From assembly GCA_026120035.1 (NCBI GenBank), contig JALRME010000028.1, positions 67,255 to 131,254 on the forward strand: a DNA stretch of 64,000 nucleotides, given 5' to 3'. The position numbers were made by a program, and so were the translations under genes. This document shows positions 13,044-24,482 of this stretch, piece by piece. The notes beneath the pieces were generated by a model. The model searched no databases and was not told the DNA's origin. It saw only the letters and a list, made by a program, of their open reading frames with translations. This DNA is from Coleophoma eucalyptorum. Its lineage: Eukaryota > Ascomycota > Leotiomycetes > Helotiales > Dermateaceae. Within the stretch, counting starts at the first letter, position 1. Every line of letters begins with the position of its first letter.

Positions 13044-13614
13044 AAAAGACATATCTTGAAATCTTCTGTTGGCTGTAACGTCTACCCAGATGATTCCAAT
13101 CAGGGAAGAAGCCTGGGTCGTATAAATATTCATTGGAATAGCAACATAACACGGTCCAAAGCGAAGACCCGTTGTTAAATTGTGGGGTCGTTACGAATGG
13201 CACTGCACCAGCGGACAGTGCATACAGAATCTGTAGGGGTTGCATATATCAGAGTATTTAGAACGTGGCAGGGAAATGGTGAAAAATTGAAGGAGAAGAA
13301 AAACGAGATACACTCCAAAGAAAGGAACAAGTCAGCAAGCGAGCGGTGGAAAGACTGGATACTACTTCACCCACCTAGAAGATGGACTGGAGACAGAAAT
13401 GAATGAATGACATCAGATTCTCAAAACATTCAAAATGCTTTATGGTTAAGTCTCTAGCCGACTTTGAATATAACCCAGGTTTTGTAGAACGATGGAGGTT
13501 TGTTTTTCACTTCACAGAACCAACACTAGAATAGTCATAAGTCGGCCAAGTGGGAGGTTGTGACTTTCTACAATTTTCGTGAGCTGAGTGCAGAACTATG
13601 CACAATATACCACC
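13044..13614. other. Convergent 3' intergenic region
   Basis: This holds the 3' flanks of two genes that converge on it (PFKFB on plus, ACS permease on minus). Only short chance frames are present, and no repeat or RNA gene is visible. Confidence 0.5.
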
Positions 13615-15318
13615 TCACAAAGTATTCCTAAACCGCATTCCATCCGTGCCTTCATAATCCAATTCATTCCTTTCCCCAGCGGCCTCCTTCCTATCCATCT
13701 CCTTATTTTCCCTCCACAGCAAAAAGACATTAAGCAACGTCGCAAACAAGCCAATGACCGTCAACCCCAACCCAGTCTTGAATCCGGTTGGATATCTCGG
13801 CGCCTCGCCTGTAATAAAAACATTGCTCGCGACGAAATTACAGCTGTTACCAAACCCAATTTGCAAAGCTGTTGCAACCGCCTTCTGCGGCCTCCCGACA
13901 ATATTGTTGTTCAACCAAAGGACTAGCATGGGCAGGATGAGAAAGGAACCAGCGGCGATCAGGTACAGAGCAAAATAGCGCACGGCGGAATTCGGGACCT
14001 GAGCTAGTTCGATGGACCAGCCGGCAATGGAGGCCAGGAACCCCACAATGATAAAGGGAAAGCGCACACCTACCTTCCCAGTCCAGATAGCCGTGTTGAG
14101 GGCGATGAAAGCCCCGACGAGCCAGATGGGGATGCTGTGGATATTGGCTTCTGAAGAGGTCCAGCCGAGTTGCTTGAGGATGGTAGGTGAGAAGCTGGAA
14201 ATGGAGGCGGCGGACATGTCGATGCAGAAATATGCTAGGGTGCTGCTTTGTGTCAGTCGTTGAGATCCTCCAAGTTGACTTTGCGGGATGCATAGCTACG
14301 CACTTCACCCAGATCTTCCAGTTGAAGATCGCTTTTTTCCAATTTATGTCCTTGAATGAAGTTTTCTCCACTCCTCTTTCTACCTCGAGACGATGCAACA
14401 GATATGCTTTCTCTTCTTCGGCGAGGAACTTCGAATCACCTGGAAATCCTGGCACGACGAAGAAAGCGATAGAGCCTAGGGCTATGCTCAGGAGACCTTC
14501 GATAATGAAAATCCAGCGCCATGCTGCGATACCTCGAAGTCTGTTAGTCTTGTTGAGTTCGGCCCTTGGAATTTCTCAAGACCAACCTTGGATTCCATCC
14601 ATGTATTCAATTGCGTATGCCAGAAACTTCCTATGTTAACTTGACGAGATATTTTCTGGAGAATTGTTGACTTACTCCGCTAAAGGCACTTCCAATCAGC
14701 GCACTACTTGTGAAGCACGCATAGCGAATTCCAAATTCAGATCGTCGATAATATTGGCCCATCAAAAGTGCAGCCGCTGTTTATACTCATCAGTTTTGAT
14801 AATTTGCAGCACCGTACATCATTCTTACCAGGTGCAAGGCCCCCCTCGAATGCCCCCATGATAGCTCTACAAGCATATAGCCCCCCAGCACTCTTCGTAA
14901 AACCCTGGCACATCGTTACGCTTCCAAACATAAAGACAATAGTCCCCAACCAAATATTTGGTCGGCATTTTGACCAACTTAGCAGTACATTGCTCGGTAC
15001 CTCGAAGATCGTAAACGTCAAATAAAATGACCAGAGTGCAGTATTGTACCCATTCGAAGGCATATCCAAATCAGCTTCGAATCCAAGGAGCCGGGCATTG
15101 GCAAGGTTAGCTCGATCAAGGAATGCTGTGAGGTAGAGACAACACAGGATTGGAACGAGTCGAAAATCGCATTTTCTTGTCACTCTTTTAGACAAGGTAT
15201 GAGTGTGTTCATCCGTCTCAATTGCTAACACTTCCCCTTCTACTGGTGTCGCTAATACATTCTTCTCACTTGTCAAAGACGGCGACCGTGTTTTCGAGGA
15301 CTCCTTTTCAGTCGACAT
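13615..15318 (-). CDS. MFS transporter, anion:cation symporter (ACS, allantoate/nicotinate permease-like) family
   Basis: Five exons on the minus strand, complement(join(13615..14242,14304..14523,14587..14626,14676..14776,14829..15318)), 492 residues. Introns are 49-63 nt and frames join without conflict. ACS carriers (TC 2.A.1.14, Dal5/Tna1/Liz1 relatives) import organic anions such as allantoate, nicotinate or pantothenate at the plasma membrane. Visible hallmarks are the FLDRANLANARL loop after helix 1, the FEVPSN segment of helix 2, RAIMGAFEGGLAP in helix 4, the spliced WRWIFIIEGLLSI motif and a conserved PGFPGDSKFL-type central loop. The fourth exon is only 40 nt. The last acceptor could shift by 3 nt (14245 instead of 14242), adding one residue. 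Substrate is unknown. Confidence 0.92.
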
Positions 15319-17004
15319 TATGTCTGTATAGATATCCTCTGGATTGGATTTTGGACTGTTACAAAAAATAAAAAGGGGACAAACTGGTGATAATAACGGC
15401 CATGCCGGCCATAACTGCCTTCACATGGCCATGCATACAGATAAGCAAAAAGCATTGGCAACAAGCTGCATGCAGAATCCTGTTGATCAGTGGCCTTTTG
15501 TGGTCGATGTAAAGAATGGGGTTTATCATCGGCCGAGAGAGTCCGGGATGTCTCTATTCAGAAACGGAGATCGGTTGATACTACCCGACGGTGCAGGTTC
15601 GCACCTACACGTGATGTAAATCAAGGAACTGAACTCATTGTAGTAGCGGAGTAAGGTGCAGCAACATTACAAACATAAAGGGTCACGGTCCGCATTATTA
15701 GCAGTGTGCAATGACCGTGCCATATGCTGTGGGAGTCGTTCAGGCCTACGGATACGATTTCATGCACGCAGGACTACTTGAAGATGCCTTTTGCGAATTT
15801 TGACCTGCTAACATAACTTGATTCTTGTCCAACGGATTCCTTATCCTTTGAATTTCTGCTTTTCCATTGGGATAAAGAAGAATCTTGTTGAATTATACGA
15901 GAGCATGGCCGTCTAGCAGTACAAAGCAGAATGTTAATGGGAAAACGAGTGGCCAGCAAGCTGTACTTGTCCAAACGAGAGACACTTGTGCAATTCGTGG
16001 GGGAAATACCATTCAGCTAAGATCGTCTTTCGAAATCTCGAATTTTGTCAGAGGAGGATCCTTGCTCGAGCGATTTTGTGTTCCTGATCTTATGACTGGA
16101 TGCTCCGTTACAAGGTTGCAGTCTCTGCAAAGAAATCTACGAGACTGTGGACCAGGGCCGAATATACAGCAGAAAAATCTGTACTCTTTACTCTTAGAGC
16201 AGAATCTCCCTGTTATCATCATACGTTGGGCCTTGCTCACTCTGTATTAATTATTTGCTCTATGTAACACAGTGATCGGGTCTATGCCCAAAGCTGCCAA
16301 GCCCTCTGGCTCTCGCACGTGATATTATATGTCGTAGTATTTACCTCTTTGAAGCTTTTCGAAAGCAGCGAAATAAACAAGAAGAAATTACTTTTTGAAA
16401 GGATAAACCCTCCTCTGTAAATAAAACTGCAGATTTGTAGAAGCTTTGATAAGCATTGTCATTGTTCACTCAATGGAATTGATGAAAGCTGGGAAGTTGA
16501 ATCCAAGACGTAAATTTATGCCTTAAGTCTCAGGCGGCAAGTAAAAAGTGATTCGCTTAGCGCTAGTGCGAAAGCGAGATGTGCCCACAACTTGAATTTC
16601 CAAACTTTCGCGATCTTTTTTCGAAGTACGACCAACTCTACAACGCCAAACAACGATTGCACTGTTGACCCTCGAATTCAACAGGTCAGTACTTACGCTC
16701 CCTATACTGCATTTATCTGCCTGGTGGATGATGCTTAAATCAATACTCTCGAGCGCACAGTCGGAATGCGAATTGGCAGACGAGGAGGATGTTGGAGGCA
16801 TGCGCTGAGATGGACTTCGAGGATTGGCATCATTCTAAAGGATTATGAGAGCCCATCTATCATTCATCTCAGCAAACACGCACGCAAACTTCGTCTACCG
16901 TTTCGTATATTCTGGCTGTGGAAGCTTGGGAGGATTTGCAGATTCCACTCAAACAGTCAAACCAACACTTGCTAATCTCTTCACTACCTACAGAAACCGC
17001 AATC
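15319..17004. other. Divergent intergenic region between ACS permease and eS8
   Basis: About 1.7 kb with no supportable gene. It contains the promoter of the minus-strand permease (left end) and of the plus-strand ribosomal protein gene (right end). I see no repeats or RNA genes. Confidence 0.45.
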
Positions 17005-17679
17005 ATGGGTATCAGCCGTGACAGCCGACACAAGCGTTCTGCCTCTGGAGCAAAGAGAGCATACTACCGTGCGTAGTAGAAAACCCATGTGTCTTTGACA
17101 TATGTTCCAACCTGTACTGAGAATTTTACAGGGAAGAAGCGCGTTTTCGAAGCCGGCCGACAAGAGTCCAACACCCGTATCGGATCCAAGCGCATCCATC
17201 TCGTCCGCACTCGTGGTGGCAACCGCAAGTTCCGTGCTCTCCGTCTCGAAGCCGGTAACTTCTCCTGGGGTTCTGAGGGTATCGCCCGCAAGGTCCGTGT
17301 CATCGTCGTCGCCTTCCATCCTTCCAACAACGAGTTGGTCCGAACCAACACCCTCACCAAGGCCGCCGTTGTCCAGATCGATGCCGCTCCATTCAGACAA
17401 TGGTATGAGGCTCACTACGGTGTAAACCTCGGACGTAGACGTCAACAAAAGGCCGGACAAGAGGTCACTGAGCCAGAGAAGAAGAGCAAGTCCGTCGAGA
17501 AGAAGCACGCTACCCGCTTCGCTGCCCAAGGAAAGGTTGAGGCCGCTTTGGAGAAGCAATTCGAGGCCGGTCGTCTTTACGCCGTTATCTCCTCAAGACC
17601 CGGACAAAGTGGACGATGTGATGGTTACATCTTGGAGGGTGAGGAGCTGGCTTTCTACCAACGTCAACTCCGAAAGTAG
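17005..17679 (+). CDS. RPS8: 40S ribosomal protein eS8
   Basis: Model join(17005..17068,17132..17679), 203 residues, close to the family length of about 200. The protein is a structural component of the small ribosomal subunit in the cytosol. It starts with the invariant MGISRDSRHKRSASGAKRA run, continues through YYRKKR (formed across the intron), FEAGRQ.SNTRIG and RTRGGN.K.RALRL, and ends with a conserved lysine-tailed QRQLRK. The 63-nt intron lies after codon 21, an early position usual for fungal ribosomal protein genes; splicing turns C|GG into the conserved Arg. Codon use is strongly biased to C-ending codons, as expected of a highly expressed gene, and this produces a long spurious open frame on the opposite strand. 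Confidence 0.98.
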
Positions 17680-18098
17680 AGTGTTTTCTCTTGGGTTGGG
17701 TACGGGCGTGTATTTCTGTGGAATCGGCATGGGATTGCATTTGCCGGATGCTACTTTGAGATAAGTCTCGGAGGAAAGCTATGAACAATTCAAAAGGAGT
17801 ACCAAGCGAATGCATTCAAATTTTTATTTATGTGATCGTGATCTGTGTCTTTGTTGCCGCACCTCAATGTGCGAAATATAGTCGTGCATATGCATTGGTC
17901 AGATGAACATAACCCCGCCAATACCCTTGTCCCCCAGATTGATGTTAAGAGCTGTTTCGTCCCTCCCTCTCGTAGCTCCAAACATAACAGATAAGAATTG
18001 ATCAAAGAATACATTTGCAGAGGTATCACAACCGGTTGCAAAGACCTCGGAGGTATTATTACTACGCCAGTCTAAATAAACATAAGTACCCCGCAATC
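17680..18098. other. Short intergenic region
   Basis: About 420 bp between two co-directional genes. It holds the 3' flank of the eS8 gene and the promoter/leader of the BLOC-1-like gene. No distinct element was recognised. Confidence 0.5.
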
Positions 18099-18779
18099 AT
18101 GTCTACATCTTCAGCCCAGCCCTCCACTTCATCCTCACTTCCCTCTCCGACTGCACACTCTCCAGAAACAACAAGGCAGATTGCTGAGGCTCGCGCGGCC
18201 CTCGAAGCTTCTATTCTCAATATTGGCTCTTCCCTTGACGGTCAGCTTAAATCGCGCGCGGCCAATCTCCACTCCAACGATGCTGCGCTCATCAAGCAGC
18301 AAAAAGAACTTGAGAAAGAGACGGAGAACCTCAGGAAAGAAACAGATAAGCTCAAGAAGCTAGCTGATGAAGGGCAGAAAAAAGTTAAGGAGTTGGGCAA
18401 TGTTCAGAATTGGGCTGAGCTGCTCGAGAGGGACTTTTTGGTGCTTGAGGAGACTATGAGACTTGTTGAGCGGGGTGAGGAAGGAGATAGTGAGTGGGAT
18501 ACGGAGAGCGGAAGTGAGAGCGAGGGCGACGAGGTCGTCGTCAGAGGGTTAGATCATCATGGGAGCGGAAGAGAGGATCCCACTGGAAGCCAACAACAGA
18601 AAGACGCGGATGGCGATACAAAAATGAGCGACTTGGGAGACAACAATGCCGAGATTGGCAAAGATGTGGCTGAATTGCACTCTGATTCTGCCACAAAGTC
18701 ATCTGATGTTTCATCTGGAGTTGGACGATCTTGTAGTGATCATTCACTTGAAACCTCAAACTCTAGCAAAACCAGCTGA
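18099..18779 (+). CDS. GCN5-like 1 / BLOC-1 subunit 1-like protein
   Basis: A single exon of 226 residues. Members of the GCN5L1 family take part in the BLOC-1 complex of endosomal sorting (and, in animals, mitochondrial protein acetylation). After a Ser/Pro-rich tail (about residues 1-25), a region predicted as coiled coil runs from about 25 to 135, with the heptad-like QQKELEKETENLRKETDKLK and the family-typical block K-E-L-G-N-V-Q-N-W-A-E-L-L-E-R-D-F near residues 100-116. The remaining C-terminal part is acidic, Ser/Asp-rich and probably disordered. The frame is open upstream to 18015, but the ATG at 18099 sits in a good context (aatcATGtc) and matches the expected N-terminus. Confidence 0.8.
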   Translation: MSTSSAQPSTSSSLPSPTAHSPETTRQIAEARAALEASILNIGSSLDGQLKSRAANLHSNDAALIKQQKELEKETENLRKETDKLKKLADEGQKKVKELGNVQNWAELLERDFLVLEETMRLVERGEEGDSEWDTESGSESEGDEVVVRGLDHHGSGREDPTGSQQQKDADGDTKMSDLGDNNAEIGKDVAELHSDSATKSSDVSSGVGRSCSDHSLETSNSSKTS

Positions 18780-21152
18780 GCTGAGAGAGCAAATTAACAT
18801 ACAACAGCCCAGCTTCTGGGCTGAGAGGGTCTGGGCATAGGCATATGCGGAAGTAATTAGGCCGTGGCGGGCTGTCTTAAGAACAGTTTGGATTTATTGG
18901 GAGGTCGAAAAGGCCGATAAAATATCTTACGAGCATATCAGTAATCACTTATGTGGATATCTACCTCTAGCTGGACGTTTGAACTTGTCCTAGACCGGCC
19001 GGCTGCGAGTATATCGACTTAAGCTGCCGAATGCAGTAATGCACTACGAAGCATGACAAGGAACAACTTCAAAACCAAAAAGTTACGAACGTGACAGTTC
19101 TTGAGCCACCTTTTTCTACTCAGTTTAGTCACATAATAACATTTTTCTATCACGAGATAATCGGCATCAAACAGCAGGATTAACACATTTCACTTAATTT
19201 GCCTTGACTTCGGGATATCAAACTGGAACAGAAGAGTCAACATATCCCATTACGTTACTTAGCAACACGGCATATGGGTATTGACCGGCACTGCTATATT
19301 AGGTGCTTCTTTCGAATGCCCATAGGAAGGAAGCCTGGACACCCCTGAGATTTCTTCTCCACCTCGAAATATGACATGAAGGACTTTCGTCACATCAGCA
19401 AAAGAGGACACGGCGATTGAAGCACATAAGTTTCAAAAGAGGTTGTTCAGAGAGGAACCGGGCCATCGAGATCCAGCGGTATCTAGTATTACTGACTGAA
19501 ATCATTCAGAGTCGCAACGGTGACCAACAGACTACTATTTCAATAAGTGTTGCAATTTGTTAATCCACAACAATGTATGTATCTTCCTAAAGCCGATGGA
19601 TACTTGGACGAGGAGGAGGAATGTGCTCGAGGGATTGGGCGAGAGAAGAAATTCTTGGTCAATAGGACTACGACCGCTATAAGCTTTGGAAGAAACAGAG
19701 TGATAGTTATAAATGATGCCTATGAGGTGTCCTGAGTTGAAGATATCACATTTCACCTACCTTTTTTTCTCGACACTATTTGGCTTTCCTTTCAGTCTTT
19801 GAACGGAACCCCTGGTAAACCGGGCTTTATTTCTGATACTGTGTCAATATTAGACGATACTTTCTGAAAATGATTGTCATTTAAATGCAGTTACTTTTCA
19901 TTTGACAAATATGGAAGTTTGCGAAGATAAACGCTTTCCTTACTGTCTAGAACCTTTATCGCTCGTATTCCTGATCCCAAAAAGTATCACCTACATTTTT
20001 TACATCAATGAAAGCGATTTGTACTATTGCATATCTATGGGAAGTTTCAATGTGTATCGTCAACGATTGGCTAAAAGATTCCGTACGGGAGGTTCCGCCC
20101 TTTTTGTGCCAGACTGAGCATGAAATGAACATTCCGAAAACACTGTGTCATCATGCAGATTTGGCGACCCTGGCTCCCCCGACTATGGTCTTTTTTCTCT
20201 TCGTCTAGAGATGGGCTTCGATGGGCGTGCTAGCTAGCATCCTTCCATTGCACTGTTCCCTCTTGTGGTGCAATTCTTACCTTTCGGGTTTTATAGGTGC
20301 TAAAAAGGGACGGCGAAAGAGCCATACCGTGACGTATAAATCTTACAAAAAAGGGCCTCTGAGCACGATATTTAGTTTTCAAAGAAAGCAGTTCCTAAAG
20401 ATTGAATCATTACCATGGTTTCTGAACGCCACTGCCTAATATGTTTCCATTGCCCAGGCAGTTTTTGGCTTGCGTTCCTTCTTGGTGTCTTCCATCAGAA
20501 CAACGTGAACTATTAGCTTGTGCACAAGAGGTCAACAATACCATTGGATATGCATCTTATTTCTGGCTAACCCAACGCTGCTGATTAGTGCTTGATGGAA
20601 CCATCACCTGAAGCAGATCTGCTTAACAGATATCGCAATGCCCTAAGATCATAGTTGTGTGGTAACTTGCCACGTCGCTTATAACCTTGTGTCTTCATCC
20701 GGCTTCATATCACTGCGGAGGCTTTTACTATTTTCAAGGAGCTCTTCAGATTGGATCGGCGACGAAAATCGTCCGTAGCTCACTTTGGGCCTCGCTTGTA
20801 TATAAACTTTGAGCAGCATTCTTCTAGGCCTCCATCACTGCCACCGCTAACCTTGTTAAGGCTCCTGCATGGGCTCCCTTCAATTGCTACTATTGCCGAG
20901 AGTAACTTACTCCTTCCCACCAGCCCTGTGGATTGTGCGACTGCCCGCAGCAAGGGCCGGATGAAGACGTGCACGTTCGGCCGCCTGCATCACAAAGTCT
21001 AAGTCCTGCATACATCAGCTCCCAGGTATGCTCATTCATTCTTGCCCTCTTGCTGTCTATGCATATGAAGTCGTACGAATAAGTTCAAGAGGATTTGACA
21101 AGAAATGATCAAGAGTCGAGCAGACATTCAACATCACTAACAGAGTCTACAA
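18780..21152. other. 2.4-kb intergenic region, no gene recognised
   Basis: Open frames here are all under 85 codons and lack family resemblance or consistent splice signals. I saw no tandem repeats, terminal inverted repeats or RNA genes. It is one of the two largest gene-free stretches in the window. Confidence 0.45.
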
Positions 21153-22376
21153 ATGGCACCATGGGACGATAATCCGAGAGGAGCTGCAGTGGTTCACGCG
21201 GCTATAACTTCATGTGTTGTTGCAGTAATCGCAGTCTGCTTAAGAACCTATACAAGGGCCCGTATCTTGCAGCAATTCATGTTGGATGATTACCTTCTTA
21301 TTATTGCGAGTGTAAGCTATGATCGAGACGACGAGACGACGGCTTATGCTAATGTACAAATCTAGATATCGGCCATAGGGGAAACCGTAGCTATGTGTTT
21401 TGGTAATTTTACACCTGCACACACATCCCAAACTAGCATCTAACACATTTCTAGAGGTCAAAGCAGGATTGGGGAGACGGATGAGCACTGTGGCGCCAGA
21501 AAATATAACCATATATGCAAAGGTATGTAGTATACCATCCGTACTCCCTTGTTATCTGGATGCTCTCTGACAACTTCGACAGAGCTTATGGATCAGCATT
21601 ATATTTTACAACATATCTCTTCTTCTCACAAAATTCTCATTATTACTAGGATACCTCCGTGTATTTCCATATCCGAGAGTACGACTGGCAAGCAAAATTA
21701 CCATGGGGTTTTTATTTTGTTCGGGACTCTACTGGATCATATCGACCTGCCTCCTTTGTCGACCGATTCCTTTCTTTTGGGATAAGAGCATCAAAGGCGG
21801 GGTATGCATCAATGCCAAACCTATCTGGTTAAGCCATGCTGGATTGAACATCTTCACCGATGTGGTTATCATCCTTATTCCTATGCCGATCATCCAATCC
21901 CTGAACCTCCAGACGAAGGCAAAGTTATGGCTGATGACGGTCTTTGCTCTTGGTGGAATGTGAGTAACTTCTAGTATTGTTGGTATGCATAGACTGACTG
22001 GTACTTTAGTATTACTATCATAAGTATAGTTCGTCTCCCACTGTTGCTAGATATTTTCCAATCGCCAGATCTTACATGTACGTCCATTGTTGTTTCTCTA
22101 TCAGTGAAGTTCCTTCTGACCCATATTATAGATACTGGTTCTGGATGTGCATTGGTATCAGCAGTCGAGAGTAATGTCGCTGTCATCTGTGCTTCCTTAC
22201 CCCCTCTGAGGTCTTTTATCCGGAGATATGCACCTAATCTTATTGCTTCGCAAAAGGTCACAAGCACTACACAGCATACTGTAGTAACAGAGAAAGCTAT
22301 TGCCAATAGTAGTATATCCGGTAAAGACAGTCTCAAAGCTGGGACTGAGATTGAAACAGCCCGGGAGCTGGTTTGA
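21153..22376 (+). CDS. Seven-helix fungal rhodopsin-domain integral membrane protein
   Basis: Six exons, join(21153..21311,21366..21402,21455..21522,21583..21959,22010..22077,22132..22376), 317 residues; introns are 50-60 nt and phases agree throughout. The family (PF20684-type, related in topology to PTH11-like receptors) consists of plasma-membrane proteins of mostly unknown ligand. Several hydrophobic segments are evident, and family hallmarks are RTYTRARILQQFMLDDYLLIIAS in loop 1/helix 2, the GLYWIISTCLLCRPIPFFWD segment and the FTDVVIILIPMPIIQSLNLQ segment, and a late S-A-V-E-S-N-V-A-V-I-C-A-S-L-P block. It lacks an N-terminal CFEM domain, and the cytoplasmic tail is short (about 60 residues). 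Function in signalling is inference. Confidence 0.88.
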
Positions 22377-23013
22377 CATGCGAACTTCGACGAAACGAGA
22401 TGAGATTGTTTGTAAAATCTATGGAGTTGGCAATGCCCTTTTTACAGCCTCGATATTCTGATTATGGGCTCACAGAATCTTTGGAAGCATAGAGTAGCGA
22501 ATTGCATTTGGTAATAGGTCTGGCCTTATCTTTGGGCTTTAGTCGTTGGGTTGACAAGGGCATTTTCGAGGAGTTTTGGCGCGGCGGCATGATGGGTATC
22601 CACGAAGTTCCCCCTTATACTTTAGGTATCTTAAAAAATAATCAAAAGTTTTAAAAAGTCTCAGACTAATTACTTTCTCGGTAAGCTTCAGCCTTTACTT
22701 ATTTGTGACATACATTTTGCCATGATGTGCAATCTTCAGAGTAAATTACAGCATAGCATAACCAAATATACTCTCTATCAGGTAAACTGGTACCGTCTTG
22801 AGACCTCAAAACCTCTGGAAAGTAGAGAGTAACTTTAGCCATAATTTATATGATTTCAAAGCATTCCATCTTCCCATTCGTTTCTCGGTATCCTCAGCCA
22901 TTAATCAATAAATCATTTCCATCCACAAGAACCCCCCCCCCCCAACAGAAAAACAGAGCACCACTTCGATAATAAGGAAACTCCTCCAAAAATCCTCCAA
23001 AAATATGAAAGGA
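22377..23013. other. Convergent intergenic region with a 12-cytosine run
   Basis: The 3' flanks of the rhodopsin-domain gene (plus) and the GH128-type gene (minus). A homopolymer of 12 C lies at 22932-22943. No gene is supported. Confidence 0.5.
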
Positions 23014-24482
23014 TCAAGAAGCGAAAAATGGATCAAGAGTTGTAGATGTATAATTCATATAAACCACACCCTGATCGGAAAGTGTCGTGCCCGTACTTAG
23101 TAAACTACCATCCGCACACCAAAACCACGCATAACGCTGGACATAAGAAAGACTATCTAGCCAGGGCATGACTTTCTCTAGGAACGAAATAACCGTTGCG
23201 TCATCACCAGAACCATTAAACTGCAACAATATATTAGCTTCTGAAAATATAAAAACAGGGAAAAGTGCATAGGAAGCACGGTAGATGCATAGGCGAAACA
23301 TACCTCGGTGATCCAGAGGGGCTTCCCAATCTGCGCATAGAAGTTTTCGATATAAAACTTGAAATATGCATAATTGGAAGCGCTATCATACCAATGCAAG
23401 GGCACGAAATCAATTGTACATGCCGTGCAGTACCCCATAAACTCCTTCAGCCATTCCACACCCATGGGCGGCCCGCCATTCGTGACAACCGGTGCTCCCA
23501 GCTTTACCTTCCCAGCAAAAGGTTGCATCCACTTCATATACGCCTGCGCGGCAGCAAGCGGCGTCATATTTGCCTGCTCGTAGTAATCAGGCTCGTTAAA
23601 CGCGAGGATATGCGTTGTCCCCGATGCGATCGCAGCGTTCACATTGCTGAACCATGTCGAGGTCAGATCCGAGGAGTTGCTCCATAGCATGGGCACAAAT
23701 TCGTATTTTGCTGGGAATCCTTTTCCTGGTGTTTGGCCCCAGTTGTATCCCCAACTGATCTGTGAGTTTGGTCCGCCAAAACTGTTTGTGAGAGTCGCGT
23801 CATTGTATGGGAGTCCCCGCTTATGTGGTCCTGTGGGTGCAATTACTGTTGCTGATGCTACCGCAGATGTAGTTGTGGAAGTCTTGCTTGTTGATGTGGT
23901 TTTGGATGTGAAGCTGCTCTTGGATGTGGAACTGCTCTTGGATGTGGAACTGCTCTTGGATGTGGAACTGCTCTTGGATGTGGAACTGCTCTTGGGCGTG
24001 GAGCTGCTCCCGCTGCTAGATCTCGTACTTGATGTGAGAATTGTACTGGAACTGCTTTTGCTGGTTGATGTAGATAATTTCGAAGTGCTTGTAGGTTTCG
24101 GACTAGAAGTGCTGCTCTTGCTGGTTGATGTAGATAATTTCGAAGTGCTTGTAGGTTTCAGACTAGAAGTGCTGCTCTTGCTGGTTGATGTAGAAAATTT
24201 CGAAGTGCTTGTAGGTTTCAGACTAGAAGTACTGCTCTTGCTGGACTCTGAAGAATTGCTTGTTGTCTTTAGTGCTGAAGAACTTTTGGAACTAGACGTA
24301 GGGAAAAGAGCTGTCGTGGACGATGATGTTGAGTGAGACGAAGAGCTCGAACTAGATGTCGATCCTATGCTTGCATAATCGGAAAGTTTAGGTAGAGTTT
24401 GCTTAGCAAAACGAGCGAAGGTTATATCGAGAAGTAGTGAAATCATAAAAGCCAAAGAGGCATATCGCAGCTTAAGAAGCAT
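23014..24482 (-). CDS. Secreted Ser/Thr-rich GH128-type glucanase-like protein (Asl1-like)
   Basis: Two exons, complement(join(23014..23220,23304..24482)), 461 residues; one intron of 83 nt. The frame is open to 24527, but that codon is GTG, so the first ATG at 24482 is used. Residues 1-23 form a signal peptide or anchor, then comes about 170 residues of Ser/Thr/Lys low-complexity stalk, then the catalytic domain that begins near KRGLPYND. The domain belongs to the glycosyl hydrolase catalytic-core group (PF11790, GH128), which cleaves beta-1,3-glucan, and shows the acid/base motif L-A-F-N-E-P-D and the likely nucleophile in P-L-W-I-T-E just before the intron. The second exon supplies the conserved WFWCADGSL-like end. 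Likely role is remodelling of the fungal cell wall. The stalk is made of internal repeats listed separately. Confidence 0.9.
23905..24012 (-). repeat. 18-bp tandem repeat (6 units) in the Ser/Thr stalk
   Basis: On the plus strand the unit gatgtggaactgctcttg recurs from 23905; four central copies are identical and the outer two carry a few changes. In the coding sense each unit encodes a hexapeptide of the K-S-S-S-T-S type. Confidence 0.9.
24061..24240 (-). repeat. 60-bp tandem repeat (3 units) in the Ser/Thr stalk
   Basis: Three consecutive 60-bp units start at 24061, 24121 and 24181 and differ at only one to three positions. Each encodes 20 residues of Ser/Thr/Lys/Pro-rich stalk. Such near-identity suggests recent expansion and possible copy-number variation. 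Confidence 0.95.

Noticed and set aside
16984..17559. 191-codon open frame on the minus strand opposite eS8
   Set aside because: It is the mirror of strongly biased codon use in the ribosomal protein gene; no family resemblance, leucine/glycine-rich shadow composition.
23644..24336. 230-codon plus-strand frame opposite the GH128-type gene
   Set aside because: It consists of the reverse complement of the Ser/Thr repeats, giving monotonous L-L-D-V-E runs; not a protein gene.
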